Shown here: positions 21,478 to 33,664 of the stretch, piece by piece
How positions within the stretch are numbered: the first letter of the stretch is position 1
Layout: the number at the start of each line of letters is the position of its first letter
Assembly: GCA_905221605.1 (NCBI GenBank)
Contig: CAJNDS010002573.1
Location: 1 to 64,000 of the forward strand
Direction of reading: 5' to 3'
Length of the DNA: 64,000 nucleotides
Source: Symbiodinium natans
Lineage: Eukaryota; Sar; Dinophyceae; Suessiales; Symbiodiniaceae
Made by a program: the position numbers and the translations under genes
Notes under the pieces: generated by a model
Told to the model about the DNA's origin: nothing
What the model saw: the letters and a program-made list of their open reading frames with translations, nothing else
Databases searched by the model: none

Positions 21478-24400
21478 TCATAAAAAACAAAAAAGAACAG
21501 CCTGGCACCAAACATCAAGAGTAACATGAGAAAGGTGCATGATGTGCATGCCATCAACAAAAACACTTATGTCAGTGTGGACGTCTAGCAATTTGCCTGC
21601 GAAGATGTGAATCATTGTGAATCTCACTCGATAGTTTGAAGGTGTTTGAAGAGGGAGGCAAAGACTTTTGGCAAGCACTGGGTCGGCACCAGAGGTAAGG
21701 CGCGGAATCCACGCATGCTTCGGTACCAGCACCTCACAGCAAGAAGCCAGAACCGGAGAAAAAACATGTGCCAAGGAATCACCGACTAAGATTGCATGAA
21801 CTGCATGACTACTGTAAGCTCCATGCTCACCCAAGAAGTTCCCAGAAGCAACCAAGCGAATGAGCCTGACAAACTTTGACGCTCAGACAACAAACTAGCT
21901 GCGAAAAATGCCACCCAGCTGCTGCTCATATTCACCGAAGATTTTATGCAAGCTTCCGGTCGGTGTTTTGCTGCGAGAACTCGTGAGGTTTCGTGGATCT
22001 TGGGGGCTCACACACATGCCGTGAAAGAAATTCTTGGTGGCAATGGCACTTCGACTCTAGTATTCTGAGGTGTTCCATTTGCACTACGTTTCACGGGACA
22101 CACGTGCTGCTTGAGGAGTCCCGAGCTCACCCTGGGCCCCAGAACCCTAAAGTAGCCTTCAAGTTGGGCCCCCCTGACAGCAAATTTGTTTTGTTTTTCG
22201 GAATTGTAGGAGCTTGTTCGGGGGTGAGAGCTTGCACGGACGTCGAGCCCGATTGCGGGTCCGCTGTACTGATCTCGAGTGCTGGGCATGAAACTTGGCT
22301 GCGAAAAAACGACGCGGGACATCGCGGGACGTGACATGACATGGCCAAGCGTGTGCGAGGTCAAGATTTTGGGCGACGACTAGCGACGAGAATCGGGAAC
22401 GTTCGGGGCTTGTTTGTGGAGAGAACATGCTCAGACTGCCCTTCGTGCAGTTGTGTGAACGGATTTTGCATCATCTTTCGGAAGTCGTGCGTTTACTCCG
22501 AACTGCGCTCAGTCGCTCAAGCAAGTATCCGTGCTCAGCATACTTTCGGGCCATCAACTGCCATTCCAGCCATTGCACACTTGTAGCATCTGTCCCGTTC
22601 CCGGTTGACCTGGGTGGTGTAAGCCCTTCTGCCCTTCTTACTTGCCTGGGCGTCACTCAAACACGGTAGCCATGCTGGGCCTGCACAAGCTGCAGCTTCA
22701 GCAAGGAAGCCCTGGCGGAATGCCGCCTGAGCATCCTCAGCACATACCAATTCAATTGCCAGTCGTGGTAACGTACTGTAGCTGTCTGCCGGACAGGCAT
22801 ATGCATCAGGTCGTCGAACTGCTGAGAAGCCTCACATTCTCAAAAGTGGTGAAGATAAGTAAAGCTGCCAAGCTGGCCTAAACATGCCCTTCGAACTCAA
22901 ATCATGGTCACAAAAGCGCAAACTCCACAGGTGCTGTGTCCATCAATCAAGCAAGTGTTCCCGTGATGCTTGCTGAGCAAGTCGCCGCTTCTCTCTGTCT
23001 AGGCAAAGACTCACCTAAGCGCATGACGACCCACTGATGACTGCTGCGGATGCAAGCTAAAAGTGCTTTGAACAGTCAGCACACGTGATTTTCAACGAGT
23101 GCCATGCTTGAGCACTCGTCGATCATGTACCAGGTGACGCCATCCACGGAACCCTGAGCGAGCATGGTACATGAAGAATGAAGTTTATATCTGCTAAGCA
23201 GCTCATTCTTCAACACTCGAGTTCGCAGTGGAGAAGAAGGTCGGGATGTGTTCAGAATAGACTACCCAACAACGCAGAACATAACTTAATAAGATTAAGG
23301 GACGAGGTATTGATGCACAAGCGCCGTTCCCAGTCCCGTCCCCGCACTGTCCTCCACAATCCAGGAGCTAGGATCACACTCTGGACCCTCAGTCCTCGCA
23401 TGCGTCAGAAAGGGGGCTACGCAGCTTTGCAGCTTTGCAGCTTTGCAGCTTTGCAGATGTATCAGACTTCGCCATGCAATATGCTACTCGAGGCACATCT
23501 ACGCAAAGACGTATAAGGGCGAACATGCCTGCTTGTTGCTTCTATACCCACCCAAGTGGATTCGCGTCCTGTGGGTGACGATTTGGTACCCCGTCACCTA
23601 TTCAGCACAGACAGACCTGCTAACTGGCAAACCACATTGTGCAGCATCAGCCCTGCACCAGCTCTGGACCATCACGTATTTCCACAAACCTAGATCACAG
23701 TTGCAGAGCATGTGCTGCTTGCCATCTTATCTTTGGCAACGGCACCATGTTAGCTTGGTTGTGTACCAGTAGTTTCCTTCGTGCCGTTCATCTACAAGGG
23801 AGCGATGGATAGCGCCCCCGCACCTGCTGACAGGAACATTCCAAGCTAGAATATTGCAGAACCCTGCTGGATGCCTGTTGTAGAGTACGATTGTGTCGAG
23901 CCTCATTTGTCGTCAGTGGCAATGCATGTATGACGTGAAGCCGCGTGAAGCCTGCGCTGAGGCACGTGCTTGAAATTCTCTGGATGCGCACCTCCCCGGA
24001 TCTTCTTGATGGTGAAGCGGACGACTTTGGTTCTGCGCACGAAAGTTGCGGGGAGGTTCATGCATATCAAATACATTCGGCAGTATGGGGTTTGCTGCAT
24101 GTTTCCGGAGGACACATTTTGCTAGGAGCGGAAGGTGTCAGGAGAAGAGTCAGGAATCCGAGATCCTGCCATCTTCTTAGGGTGGGGGGATATTCCCCTC
24201 TCCCTTATCCCAAGTATGGGAGTCTCTATTTCCCCCCGCCCCCCCACCCCCGAGCTTCTCCTCACATTTGTGTCGGTTTGGTGGCTTGTTTCCTACTTGA
24301 ATGTGTGAGGTGCTTGCTTTTCTGGTGCCCCACGCGCGCACGCGCGCGCCATGCGTGCGCCTGGGGCTTGGTGTGTAAACAAGGTGGCGTTTTGAAGGCA

Positions 24401-24539
24401 TTTTTCAATGCGTTTATGTAAAGACTCTGGAGGCTGCATTGGGTGTTTCCGGGCTGAGTTTGGGCACCCGTGGCACAGGCTCCAGCGTGCGTTTTCGGCC
24501 GCTTCGCGTTTTGGGTGGCTGAGTTTCGGCGCAGAAGAT
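21478..24539. other. No gene recognised; short tandem repeat
   Basis: No convincing frame. GCAGCTTT is repeated 4.5 times at 23421-23456. A run of alternating CG/CA bases at 24332-24360 (CACGCGCGCACGCGCGCGCC) is a candidate Z-DNA tract. Confidence 0.4.
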
Positions 24540-24840
24540 ATGGACTGGAATCCGTGCTTGCAAAATTCCCGCAAATGCTGTGGGACTGGACTGGACGGGA
24601 ACACTGCACTTGCGAAGCCCTTGCGAATGCCGTGGGACGGGACTTCTGTCGATGCAAAACCCTCGTAAGTACCGTGGGACTGGGAGCCTGGAATGCAGCG
24701 GCGAACCCTGTCAAATACTGTACAGTGTTGGACCGGAATTCCGTGGATGCAGAGCCGTTGTAAATGATTGTAAACTGCCTGCAAAACCCTCGCCAATACC
24801 GTGGGCTGTCATTCCGTGCTTACGGAACCGTCGCAAATAG
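24540..24840. repeat. Degenerate 32-52 bp minisatellite
   Basis: Seven phased copies of a core close to GCAAATRCCGTGGGAC, each followed at irregular distance by a GGAATCCGTGSATGCA-like word. The cores start at 24571, 24623, 24665, 24710, 24760, 24792 and 24833. Copies have diverged in sequence and length. No coding role is evident. Confidence 0.7.
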
Positions 24841-24849
24841 CAAGAATGT

Positions 24850-27558
24850 CCCAAACCACGTCATTACCAAAACGTCGCCTAGTTGAATAGACCTTGCTTC
24901 AAGACGCCGCTTCGCGAAGCATATTGCCTGCTGAATTGCACAGTGTTTTGCTTGACTCAACAGACCTCGAATGCATGAAACCATTTTCTGCTTAGTTAAA
25001 CCATGCCCTGCTTCATGAAATGTTTAGATAACATCGTCCCATGCGGGTGATTAATTACGCCACACCCCTCCCCACTCACGCATATGAACACAAGAACACA
25101 TATGAACACATGAACATGAACATGCTAAGCCATGTACATACGTGTATATACATGTAATTACACACGCAGATTCAGAACTTAACATACAGTATGGCCTTCC
25201 AATCAGTTAGCCCCAAATTCCATTCGCATCAAGAGACCCGGGCCCGGTATGCATCGATGCATGCTGTCGATCATATGGACCGACCAGTCTCTTGAATTCT
25301 ATAATTCCATATAATTCCATATCCATTGCAAGGCGATGTCTATATACGAGTACATATAATTTTGACTTCTAGAACTTCTAGAGTGTAATTCTACAATTTT
25401 TAAAGCCCCCCGCCCCCCCCCCCGGCCCCCCCCGCTTGCAAGCAGAACAAGGCACGAACGGGAACACTAAGGCAAAACCGATATTCAAAGTCAAGGAGCA
25501 CTACGGCCAAGCAACGAAACTTGTCAAACGGAACCAGGGGACCAGCAAACCAGCACTGGCAGACCACAGAAACAAGCGGGTCAGCACTTGCAATGCAACA
25601 TCCCCTTTTAAGGGTTTGCCAGCCATTTGAGCATTTGACTCTAGGATGAACTTGACATTAGCTCCACAGGCATGATCTCATTGACAGGTACAGAATGGTA
25701 CAGACGTTCATGTTTGCTGCAAAAGAACCCCGCTCCTTGGATCATCCTTCATGACCATACGGTGCACCAGGTCAGTGACAGGAAAACCCAGCAAAAGTCC
25801 ACCTGTCACGAACATCTAACAAAGGCTGGGATGCTGGGAGCCTGTCGCGTCCTGCCTATCAGCCAAGTCCTGCAAGGAGGAGTCTCTACAGCTTTTCTAG
25901 AGAGGGTACGCCCACGAGGTGAAACTTCCGAAGCTCTGTGTTGCCTTGACTTCCGGACCCACGTTTTTTACGAGAGATCGGATTCCTGTTTCAAAATTGA
26001 AGCTCGCGAGCTCCGTGCTTCGCCTGAAGGCTGAAGTCTGAATCTCGGCAGCTTCGCGTTCGCGCTTCAAAAACGTAGCTTATCCAACCGACCCTGGCGC
26101 GCGATCTTCATTGAAACCTTGTCTAACTTTGACAGGAAACTACTCATGACCATATTGGCTGCAGGACCCAGTGCTGCAGAAACTTCTCCGTGACACATGG
26201 CGTAAAACCAACAACAAGATGCTGCAAATTTGCCTGCAGTCCTCAAGGGCACGTCGCACACGAAGTACAAGCTGTGGGCCACAGTCGCAACCGTTACGAC
26301 ATCTGACCAGTAGAACACGCGGAGCACTCCTGCCAAAGTCATCGGGCATCACGTCAAAACAGGTGGAGACTTCCATTGTTCAAAACATGACCGGGCGACT
26401 TGGAATCATCTTGCACCATCCGGTCTCTTTATCGCCCTGGGCTGGTGATGATCATGAGCAAAGTGCTGTAGCCAACATGATTCAACATCTCACAACATCT
26501 TTCACGCCTTGCTGAACGAATCTTAAATGGACTTCACAAGCGCGAATATTGAGCACCAGCGATTTCTTGCGAACCCACTTCTTCCGAAACTAAAGATGCG
26601 CATAAGCTGACGGAAAGTTCAGCTCACAAACATCCCAGCAACTGTTTTTCTCTTCGGAATTTCTGAAGCAACTGAAAAGTTCGTTGCAGCACCGGTCTAA
26701 GGCAGTAGGATCCTCGTGCGGCTCTACTGCAACGCTTGATAACCCTTGTGGTAGGGCGTGTTAGGCCACGTTAAGCCGTGGCAGGCCCGACAGCACGGAA
26801 CGAGTGCTGTGGTGGCCGGGGTTAGTCGGTTCCTAGCCAGGTCATTGCATTTTGTTCCGCAGTTTAAGCCGTTTGTGACAAAAGAACAATGCCTGGAAAT
26901 ATCAAATTTGGATCCAACAGCCCGATCTGTACAGAGTATGTGGAGGAATCGGCCTTGCTGGCATCGCTTATCGCGAAAACAAGGAGGCCGTGGAAGAAGA
27001 GAAGGTCTTGAATGGGTTTTGGATTTCAGGGTCCAGACATGGTAGCGAAATTCGTTGGGCGAGTTTTCGTTCGTGCAAGGTCGGATCCGTCGGGTCGATT
27101 ATTCCGTTAATTCGATCGAATGAGGTCGCTTTCAAACTCGCATCGCTGATGAACGCAGAGCAGGAAAAGAGGACCGCAGGACCGGAGGATTAAGATCCGG
27201 ATCGTCACAGGCTCCTTCCAACTTCCCAACCTTGATAGAGACTCATTTTCGCGATGCAAGTTTCGTTGGGATACTGCTGCGTCGCAGAGGAACGGATGCC
27301 TACAAGCGGAAAAAGAGCGGACCCGTATGTGCAACTGCACAACATCAATTTCTAGGTCTTGGACCTTTATATCCCTTACAGTAACCACCTTTTCTGGTCC
27401 CCCGAAAGAGCTAGCCCTGCCGCTCCCGATCCCCCTTCTCTTCACAACCCCTCTTCGTCGCCTCGTATTTGCTTCCTTGCTTGTGTCTTCGTGTTTTCGT
27501 ATCTTCGTGACCGTAGCATGCACCCACGATTCCCCACGGTTTGGGGTTGCTTCGCCGC
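24850..27558. other. Mostly non-coding; palindromes and one weak exon-like frame
   Basis: 25080-25400 is A+T-rich with short palindromes (ATGCATCGATGCAT at 25249-25262, and CCCGGGCCCGG just before it). A C-run lies at 25407-25434. On the minus strand 26067-26342 reads a possible membrane exon (DVVTVATVAHSLYFVC, then a charged tail LSKLDKVSMKIARQGRLDKL), too weak to call as a gene. Confidence 0.35.
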
Positions 27559-27587
27559 GGCCGAGGTGGGCCGCGTAGCGTTAAAAT
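27559..27587 (+). repeat. Dispersed repeat family, copy 3 (3' end only)
   Basis: GGCCGAGGTGGGCCGCGTAG followed by CGTTAAAAT matches the closing 29 bases of the copies at 20307-20335 and 37522-37550 with two to three substitutions. The upstream body of the repeat is not recognisable here, as expected of a 5'-truncated copy. Confidence 0.7.
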
Positions 27588-27735
27588 CATACAGGCTGTC
27601 CTGAAAGTGGTGACACGCGTACTTACAAACACTGGAGCCCAACAACTGCAAATCTTGAGTAGTTGGAGCTTTGGCTTCTGAACGGAAACCGGGTTGATGT
27701 TTAATGTGACTCAGATATCTGAGTTGCTACTGATT

Positions 27736-28125
27736 TCATGGCTTCCTCTTGCCCAACCTCCTTCTCATCGCTGAAAGGATCGACAATGGGCTGCACCTCA
27801 GCACAAGTGTCGGAACAGCAGCAAGGCAAACAAGGTAAACTGGTAGTAGCGCCGAAGCCCAATACGTCCAAAAAAAGTGCTGGACAGCAGAGCCCTGTGG
27901 CTGCAATCTCATGCAATCTCTGTCTGCATGTCTGCAAGGAAACACGATGCCAACATATGCCAACATGAGCTCAAAAGCCATGGTAACTGAGCTGGCAGCA
28001 ACAGCCCAGATGCGCGGAAGCGCTGCTTCGACGATGCCGGTTGCTATGGCAGGAATCGCTGTTACAGCCTGCATCATGGATTGCCTGAGTAGAGCTTCAC
28101 TTTTCTGTGCGTCATGGCACGCCAC
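27736..28125 (-). CDS. Possible membrane protein exon
   Basis: The minus strand reads two hydrophobic segments (TAIPAIATGIVEAALPRIWA and WASALLPVYLVCLAAVPTLV) and ends with a basic tail (MRRRLGKRKP). A competing frame over 27701-27937 gives an acidic C-terminus (QPIVDPFSDEKEVGQEEAMK), and a TTGCAG acceptor-like site lies between them at about 27949. One of the two frames is probably an exon; I cannot decide which. No family is recognised. Confidence 0.25.
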   Translation of the reverse strand: MACHDAQKSEALLRQSMMQAVTAIPAIATGIVEAALPRIWAVAASSVTMAFELMLAYVGIVFPCRHADRDCMRLQPQGSAVQHFFWTYWASALLPVYLVCLAAVPTLVLRCSPLSILSAMRRRLGKRKP

Positions 28126-31100
28126 TCGCAGTATCTCACTAGCGTTACACCGAGCAGCGTCGGAGGTGGTAGCTGCGGCCTCTCGGAAACTTCATGTCAT
28201 CTCTTGTCTTTGCAGATGTGTATAACAAGCCGCTAGCCTACACAACACCTTCTGAGGAAGACGCCGAACAGCTGTTCCAGATTGATGCAAGCATGGAGCA
28301 AACAGGAACTCCTCAAAGGTGTGGTGGACAGTGAGTGACTATTCTTCCTTCATCATACTTCTGTAAGCTGCGATAGTCACCTCATGACGACCCCGAAGGG
28401 CGACTTTGTCTCCAACGGAATCTAGACCTTGCTTGACAGAGACATAAGAAGAATAACATCAGAAACATGATTCATGTGTCAAGATTTAAGAGCTGGGTCT
28501 CTGTCTCAGGAAGCTCTGCAGCACACCATGTCTGCAACAGCCAAGGCAGAGAAGTCGAGCTGCCCAAGCGAAATTGTGTGAGATGTAGGTGCTGAGACGC
28601 ACGCCGCAGCTTCGGTACTGGCTTTGCATAATCTGAAAGCCTCACAGTTGAAAAGCGAGCCGCATCCGGGTCGAGATGCCCGCAAAGAGCTTCCGACAAT
28701 ACAAAACTCCCAGGACCTCTTATGCTGAGAGTCCCGCCAAATCTCATGAAAGTGCTGTGCTGGCATTGACCACGCAAGTTGATGTCTAATGTCAATGACA
28801 GTGGCTGCGACAGATAATGAGGTGATGCTGTTGCTGATGTTGCCAAGAATCTGCCAGGGCATACAGATTCATCTAAAGTTCTGAGCCCTGCTTGCTGCAG
28901 ACGCGCATCACAAGGCTGAAGTATGTTAAACTTGAGGAATGCTCGGGAACAGATTTCAAGCCGTGCCCAAGTCGAAAAAGGCACGTGTCATTGTCCCTGA
29001 ATATACTTCTCATGTAATGCTGTGCGAGGGGAGGCTATGTTGTGCCATGCAGCACTACTTAACTCAACACAGGTTAATGTTTATTTGCGCTGTATACTGT
29101 TAAGTCAAGAAATCTCGCATCATGCCATGTGATGCTCTAACACATCATGTGTGGACATGTTGGAATACTATGGCATGCGACTGACATCTTGCGACGTCGT
29201 GTGCTGTCTGCCACAGTATGAGAGGTTACACCATCCCTGTGCCACCCGTCACAGTGTGGGATATTGTGCGAGTTATGTTATGCTATGCTAGGGTAGGCCA
29301 CGCTGTGTTTTGCTTAGCCGTGCGGCGCGCAGTGGTATGCCATGCTACGTGGCAACAAAAGGCATGCTGTTGAGCCTTGAATCCGAAACAGGATCATGCG
29401 GGTGAACGCCATGCAAGCTCCTGGGGTATGATGAATGTCTTTGCAGAACCAAGCAAATAAAGAAGCGCAGGGTTTTGGGCTCAAGGCCAGGCCCAAGACT
29501 AAACCAAGAAAATTCGCCCATCGGTTCTTTTAAAAAACAAATGAGCCCTCATTTTGATAATTTCGTTTTCCCTGGCCGGGTTTCACGAACCGCACCCAGA
29601 CCCTTCCAGACCTCCCCAAACCCCTTCAAACAGTCCCAGGTTTCTGAACCCTCCCCAATAAGAAGGTTATTCAGGGGTACGGTATACTACTACATGTTAA
29701 AGAGGGGGCATGAACTTTAAGAAACCCAGTGTACCCTCATCTGGCATTATCGCTTTCTTCTCCAGCACTGTAGGTGCAGTGGTAATGTGGGCAGGTGTTG
29801 GGCTAGTGGCATCGGCATCCTCAATGAATACTGGTTGAGAAGATGAAGATCGTGCATGGGTCGCTGACTCGACAACGACAAGGACAGTCAGTCTGTACTT
29901 TCTTTCAAGTGTGAAGCTGTGTGATGCAAGCTTTTAAAAATCATGCGGAGAATCATGGTCGGCTTCTTCGAGCATAGAATTTGTGTTGCATGGCCCTGCG
30001 CTGAATGTTTGGGGCACAGCACATCTCTAGACTAGTGGGTCGTGGCTGAGCTGCAAGCTGTCATAAGCTCTCGCGCGGTGGTTTTCCGCTTCCAGGCTTT
30101 TCCGATACAACAGCTTGACAACGACAATACACGATTCAAAAGGATCATGGCGCGGGAAACTCGCTGCCTTTTGTCTTCTGAGGTCCAAGCATCGCAGAAT
30201 TGGACAGCCCCACGGAAAGTCATGAGCATGCAGCGAGCTTTTCAACAGCTCCAACTTCTCTGACTTTAGAGCTGAAATTTAAGGGCGTCATACTGCAGTG
30301 TCCCAAGTTCACTTTCGAAATGGAACCTCCTTCTCTTTGTGAGAAGACACCATTTAACTTATTGTCCCAGCACTTTGGCATGGAACTTTCAATATGCTAC
30401 AGCATGATTCTTCAGCTCATGCTCTCAAGAGCGGCTCAGAGCACGTCCGTTTTGAACAAGCTCACCGCCGTCTATATGTACCTGACAGTTGAATACTTCA
30501 GGCGGTCAAGCTATTGTCCCGAGATGTCCCGAGTCTGGACCATCATGGTGGGGTGCTTTCGTTGTGCAGCATGGAAACAGAGGGTCGCTTGCTGCAGGGC
30601 CGCTTAAACGTGCTTCCCTTTTTTGGTGTACTTCTTTCGTGGACGTTGCTGTGAGCTCTCAGGACCACTCAATGGCTCGAATAGGCCAGCGATCGAGATG
30701 TGGACGTTGTTATGGCAATGTCGGGCATGTCCTGTGGGATTCTGCTTTTAAATGTTTGGCTCGCCCTGCTGATCGTCTAGCGAGGGAGGGCCGAGTCGCG
30801 AGGCCAGGAATGCCTGGGTCCCCTTTGGTCCCCTGCGTCTGAACTTCGGATGCTGTCACTAACCGCATGCTTGCCCGATGTTGAAACGTTGCAAGCACTT
30901 ATCATAACGCTCTCCTCTGGACTTTCCAAACAGCCGGCTGCACGTCTTCACGTTTGCCAGGTTTCAAGGATCTTGCAGTGTAAACTCGAAAGCTTGGTAG
31001 CACTTCAAGCAGCTCTTACCGACTCAAGGTGACCTATTGCCGAATTTCCGAACATGGCAAACAAAGCTCCGTACCATATCCCGCTCACACAGCCGGCAAT

Positions 31101-31317
31101 ACGCTCCGCGTGGATCACAACCTCAGCAGCATGATGGAATGCCAAGGAGGATAACCTACTGCGACACAACACTCGGATCCTGTCTGAGCACAATGTGGCA
31201 CAATTGCAGATAGCGAGGCTATGTATGGCTATGTTTCAGCAGTCCCGCCAGATAACAGCAAAATGCAGCGTGCGTGCCCGTGCCATGAGGGCAGGGCCGA
31301 AGCTGCGCCGGAAAACT
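28126..31317. other. No gene recognised
   Basis: Overlapping minus-strand frames at 28472-28984 lack any motif. About 29040-29345 is rich in ATGCCATG/TGCTATGC-like words without a strict period. Elsewhere I see nothing. Confidence 0.35.
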
Positions 31318-31797
31318 TCACTCTCCACATGCTCTGCAGAAGCCTCCCCGGGGATGCAGGTGACTGGTGAAGATGATACCGCGAATCACAAGGCTTGACC
31401 CGCATCTACTCCTGCATCTTGGGCGGTGATAACTAGCGCGCATCAACACGAAGATGTGAAGCCTGGTGAGAGCAGAAGAAATGGCGAGGGCCCTCACCTC
31501 AAACAGAGTTCTGCAACCCAAACGTCCACAGATATCCACAGCACTCGCATTCAACAAGCAGAAACTATGAGCGCATGAGTCCGCGTCATAGACACCAAAA
31601 GCGAGCACAGCCAAGGCAGCACGCCTCGCAAGAAAATGGTCCTGCATCACATATGCCAGCACATTCTGCCACAAGCTGAGCCTTGACTGGGCCAGCAGCT
31701 TCTTCCTGTGACTCCGTGAGCTATGAACGTGAAATAACGTTAGCACATTCGAGCACTTCATAGCGCCTCTAGATGAACTTCTAAGCCTTCGTGACAT
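31318..31797 (-). CDS. Possible membrane protein exon
   Basis: A 159-codon minus-strand frame whose central part looks structured (LLAQSRLSLWQNVLAYVMQD, then ARRAALAVLAFGVYDADSC, then LTRLHIFVLMRAS). The beginning and end are basic and low in pattern. It has the same strand and hydropathy style as the other minus-strand membrane exons in the window. No family is recognised; it may be chance. Confidence 0.25.
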   Translation of the reverse strand: MSRRLRSSSRGAMKCSNVLTLFHVHSSRSHRKKLLAQSRLSLWQNVLAYVMQDHFLARRAALAVLAFGVYDADSCAHSFCLLNASAVDICGRLGCRTLFEVRALAISSALTRLHIFVLMRASYHRPRCRSRCGSSLVIRGIIFTSHLHPRGGFCRACGE

Positions 31798-32189
31798 GTT
31801 GCATCATGCTGCAGTGTGACTGCTTTCTTGAGGTGCGACATGATCCATCACTACACTCTCCGTATCTCTTCGTGGACCCAGCAGCAACAAGGCTTGCTTT
31901 GTCGAAGAGACGCTTTTGACCGTTGCCATCTTGGCAACCGTTTTGAAGCGTGAATGATGATGGAGGAAAAATCCAGGACGGAGTGCCTGCTCTGGAGCTC
32001 CTCCACTCTTTGTCCAGGTGCTGGGTACTGGATGTACTGGCATCCGTACATGTTCATCTGCCGTCGGTGGTGGCCACACTGTGGCCACTGTCTGGGCCTT
32101 CAGCCGACACTCTTTGTCCCAGTGCCGGGAGCAAGTCTGAAGTGATGTTGTTTTGCTGTCAGCATCTGAATCAGACTGCCCAGCTCCTA

Positions 32190-32623
32190 CTTCTGAGGGC
32201 GGCGCGAACTGACACAAGACCAAGATGCAAACAGATCCGCTTGGCAGGACCCTGTATACAACCCGGCTCGCCTATACAAGCATGCATATACCCTCCCGTC
32301 TTCCGAGGGCGGTGCGATGACAAAAGCACACACAGGGATTGCAACACGCGACAAGACATGCTCGTAGGCATCCCCTGGCATAAGCAAGCGCGTGCGTGTG
32401 CGCCCTTGCGGAACTCTGCAAAGCAGCTCCTCCCCAACTTCTGAGGGTGGCGCGAAAACTACCCAACACGATGGGGGTGTAACAGTGCAGGCATGTGCAG
32501 AGACAATGGAGCGCAATCAGTTGGACTCCACATAGGGAGGAAAGGCCCACCACCAACCATTGGGTTTGCACAGCTGCATCATGCGGCTGGCAACTCGCAA
32601 CGGCGCCTAAGGGCGGCGCGAGC
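32190..32623 (-). repeat. Spaced motif CGCGCCGCCCTCAGAAG, four copies
   Basis: On the minus strand the motif TTCGCGCCGCCCTCAGAAG occurs at 32208-32190. Variants lie at 32456-32439 (CACCCTCAGAAG), 32317-32300 (TCGCACCGCCCTCGGAAG) and 32622-32605 (CTCGCGCCGCCCTTAGGCG). Spacing is 110, 139 and 166 bases, and the sequences between copies are unrelated. The first copy lies inside the LINE frame just before its stop; the other three lie in its 3' region. Confidence 0.75.
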
Positions 32624-33664
32624 CCGGAAGCTTCGCACCACGACGCTCAGCTCCTGCAGCAGGGAGGCATGGACTGGCGCCGCATCCTCGCCAGATCGCG
32701 TGGCCACCGCTCCAGCCAACTGCTTCAGGAGGGCGCTTGCCTGGCGCTCCCAATGGCCGGTCGTTTCAACCACCATGGGGCGGAAAGTGATGCCCTGGGC
32801 TGCGCAGGCCGCTGCGGTGCCCAAGTGTGCTTCCTTGTGCCTCGCGTAATCTGCTGCCGCCGCCCCAGCCTCCTTGCCGGCCTGGGCCAAGGTCTCCTGC
32901 CGCTGCGGTGCTGTAACAGCGAAGTCAAGTGCAGCAGGGGACCCGGCCCAGGAGGGCAAGTAGACGTCAGCAGGGCGACGCCTCGCAGATGAGGCATCTT
33001 CAGAGGCATGCGGCGGCAGCAGCCCGGCCCGCTCCTTTTCCGGGGCGAGGCCAGCCCGCACTGCCCAGTCAAAGACCACATCACGGACAGCGTTGTGTCG
33101 CAAGGTGCGCTCGCCCCCGGCAACACAAACTGCCGCGTGATGAGACAGCTTGTCCAGTACCGCGTCGCACTTCGGACACCAAGTGTCTTCCGAGGCGTCG
33201 GGCATCCCGAGGCGGAAGCGCAGCTCCTGGACAAACACTGCCGGCTCCATGGTGGTCTTGCCAGACGGCACCGCCGCCAAGAAAGCCCTGGCGCCCACGC
33301 CAGCTTCAGAGCGAAGCACGGCGGCCTCGGCCGCACCCGCCTGCGCTAGTTGTTGCTCCCAGCCAGCCGTGTCGAGGCGCTCAGACAGGTCCCGCTGCTT
33401 GCAGGCCAGAGCAGCCTGTGTGGTGAGGGCCTGGTTAGCAGGTAGTTGCCTGTTGAGCTCAACAATCGCCGCGGCCACGGCTGGAGAGGACGAGACCGCA
33501 GCAGCGGAGAAGCGGCTGTCAATGTCCTTGCATGCGCTCAGGCTGGAACCAAGAGACGCCAAGTAGGCGGCAGGCGCGTGCGTGGCGCAGGAGCGCAAGC
33601 CGAGACCCGCCTGCGCGAAGCCTCGGGCGGCCTGCTGCCACTGGGCGCGGTCGGGGTGAAGCAT
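32579..33664 (-). pseudogene. LINE polyprotein C-terminus: CCHC knuckle and restriction-like endonuclease
   Basis: 361 codons open, Ala-rich. Around residue 190 is CPKCDAVLDKLSHHAAVC, a C-x2-C-x8-H-x4-C knuckle as found just before the restriction-like endonuclease of R2-type LINEs. After it comes RHNAVRDVVFDW and then RRPADVYLP followed about ten residues later by ALDFAVT. That spacing of Pro-Asp and a second Asp is what a PD-(D/E)xK nuclease core would show. A long Ala/Glu-rich helix follows. I associate this domain order with algal and dinoflagellate LINEs. No reverse-transcriptase motif lies upstream, so the copy cannot be autonomous. Nothing shows the first Met is a real start. Confidence 0.65.

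Larger units (their letters stand above)
32160..33664 (-). mobile_element. 5'-truncated LINE (non-LTR retrotransposon) copy
   Basis: A G+C-rich block in otherwise balanced DNA, with a sharp right edge at about 33665. It holds the C-terminal part of a LINE polyprotein (32579-33664) and, past its stop, a 3' region that repeats a short motif (see 32190-32623). Loss of the 5' part including the reverse-transcriptase core is the normal outcome of incomplete target-primed reverse transcription. Target-site duplications were not identified. Confidence 0.65.

Noticed and set aside
20900-21566. Frames of 130-205 codons across the CTT array
   Set aside because: Homopolymeric Leu/Ser/Glu/Lys products of the microsatellite.
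28472-28984. Two overlapping minus-strand frames (170 and 118 codons)
   Set aside because: Neither has a recognisable domain and they compete for the same bases; kept only as possible intronic or exonic sequence.
29465-29490. TTTTGGGCTCAAG resembling the end of a spliced leader
   Set aside because: The upstream half (GTAGCCA) has no counterpart and an extra G breaks the core; weaker than the tracts at 20845, 2638 and 43582.
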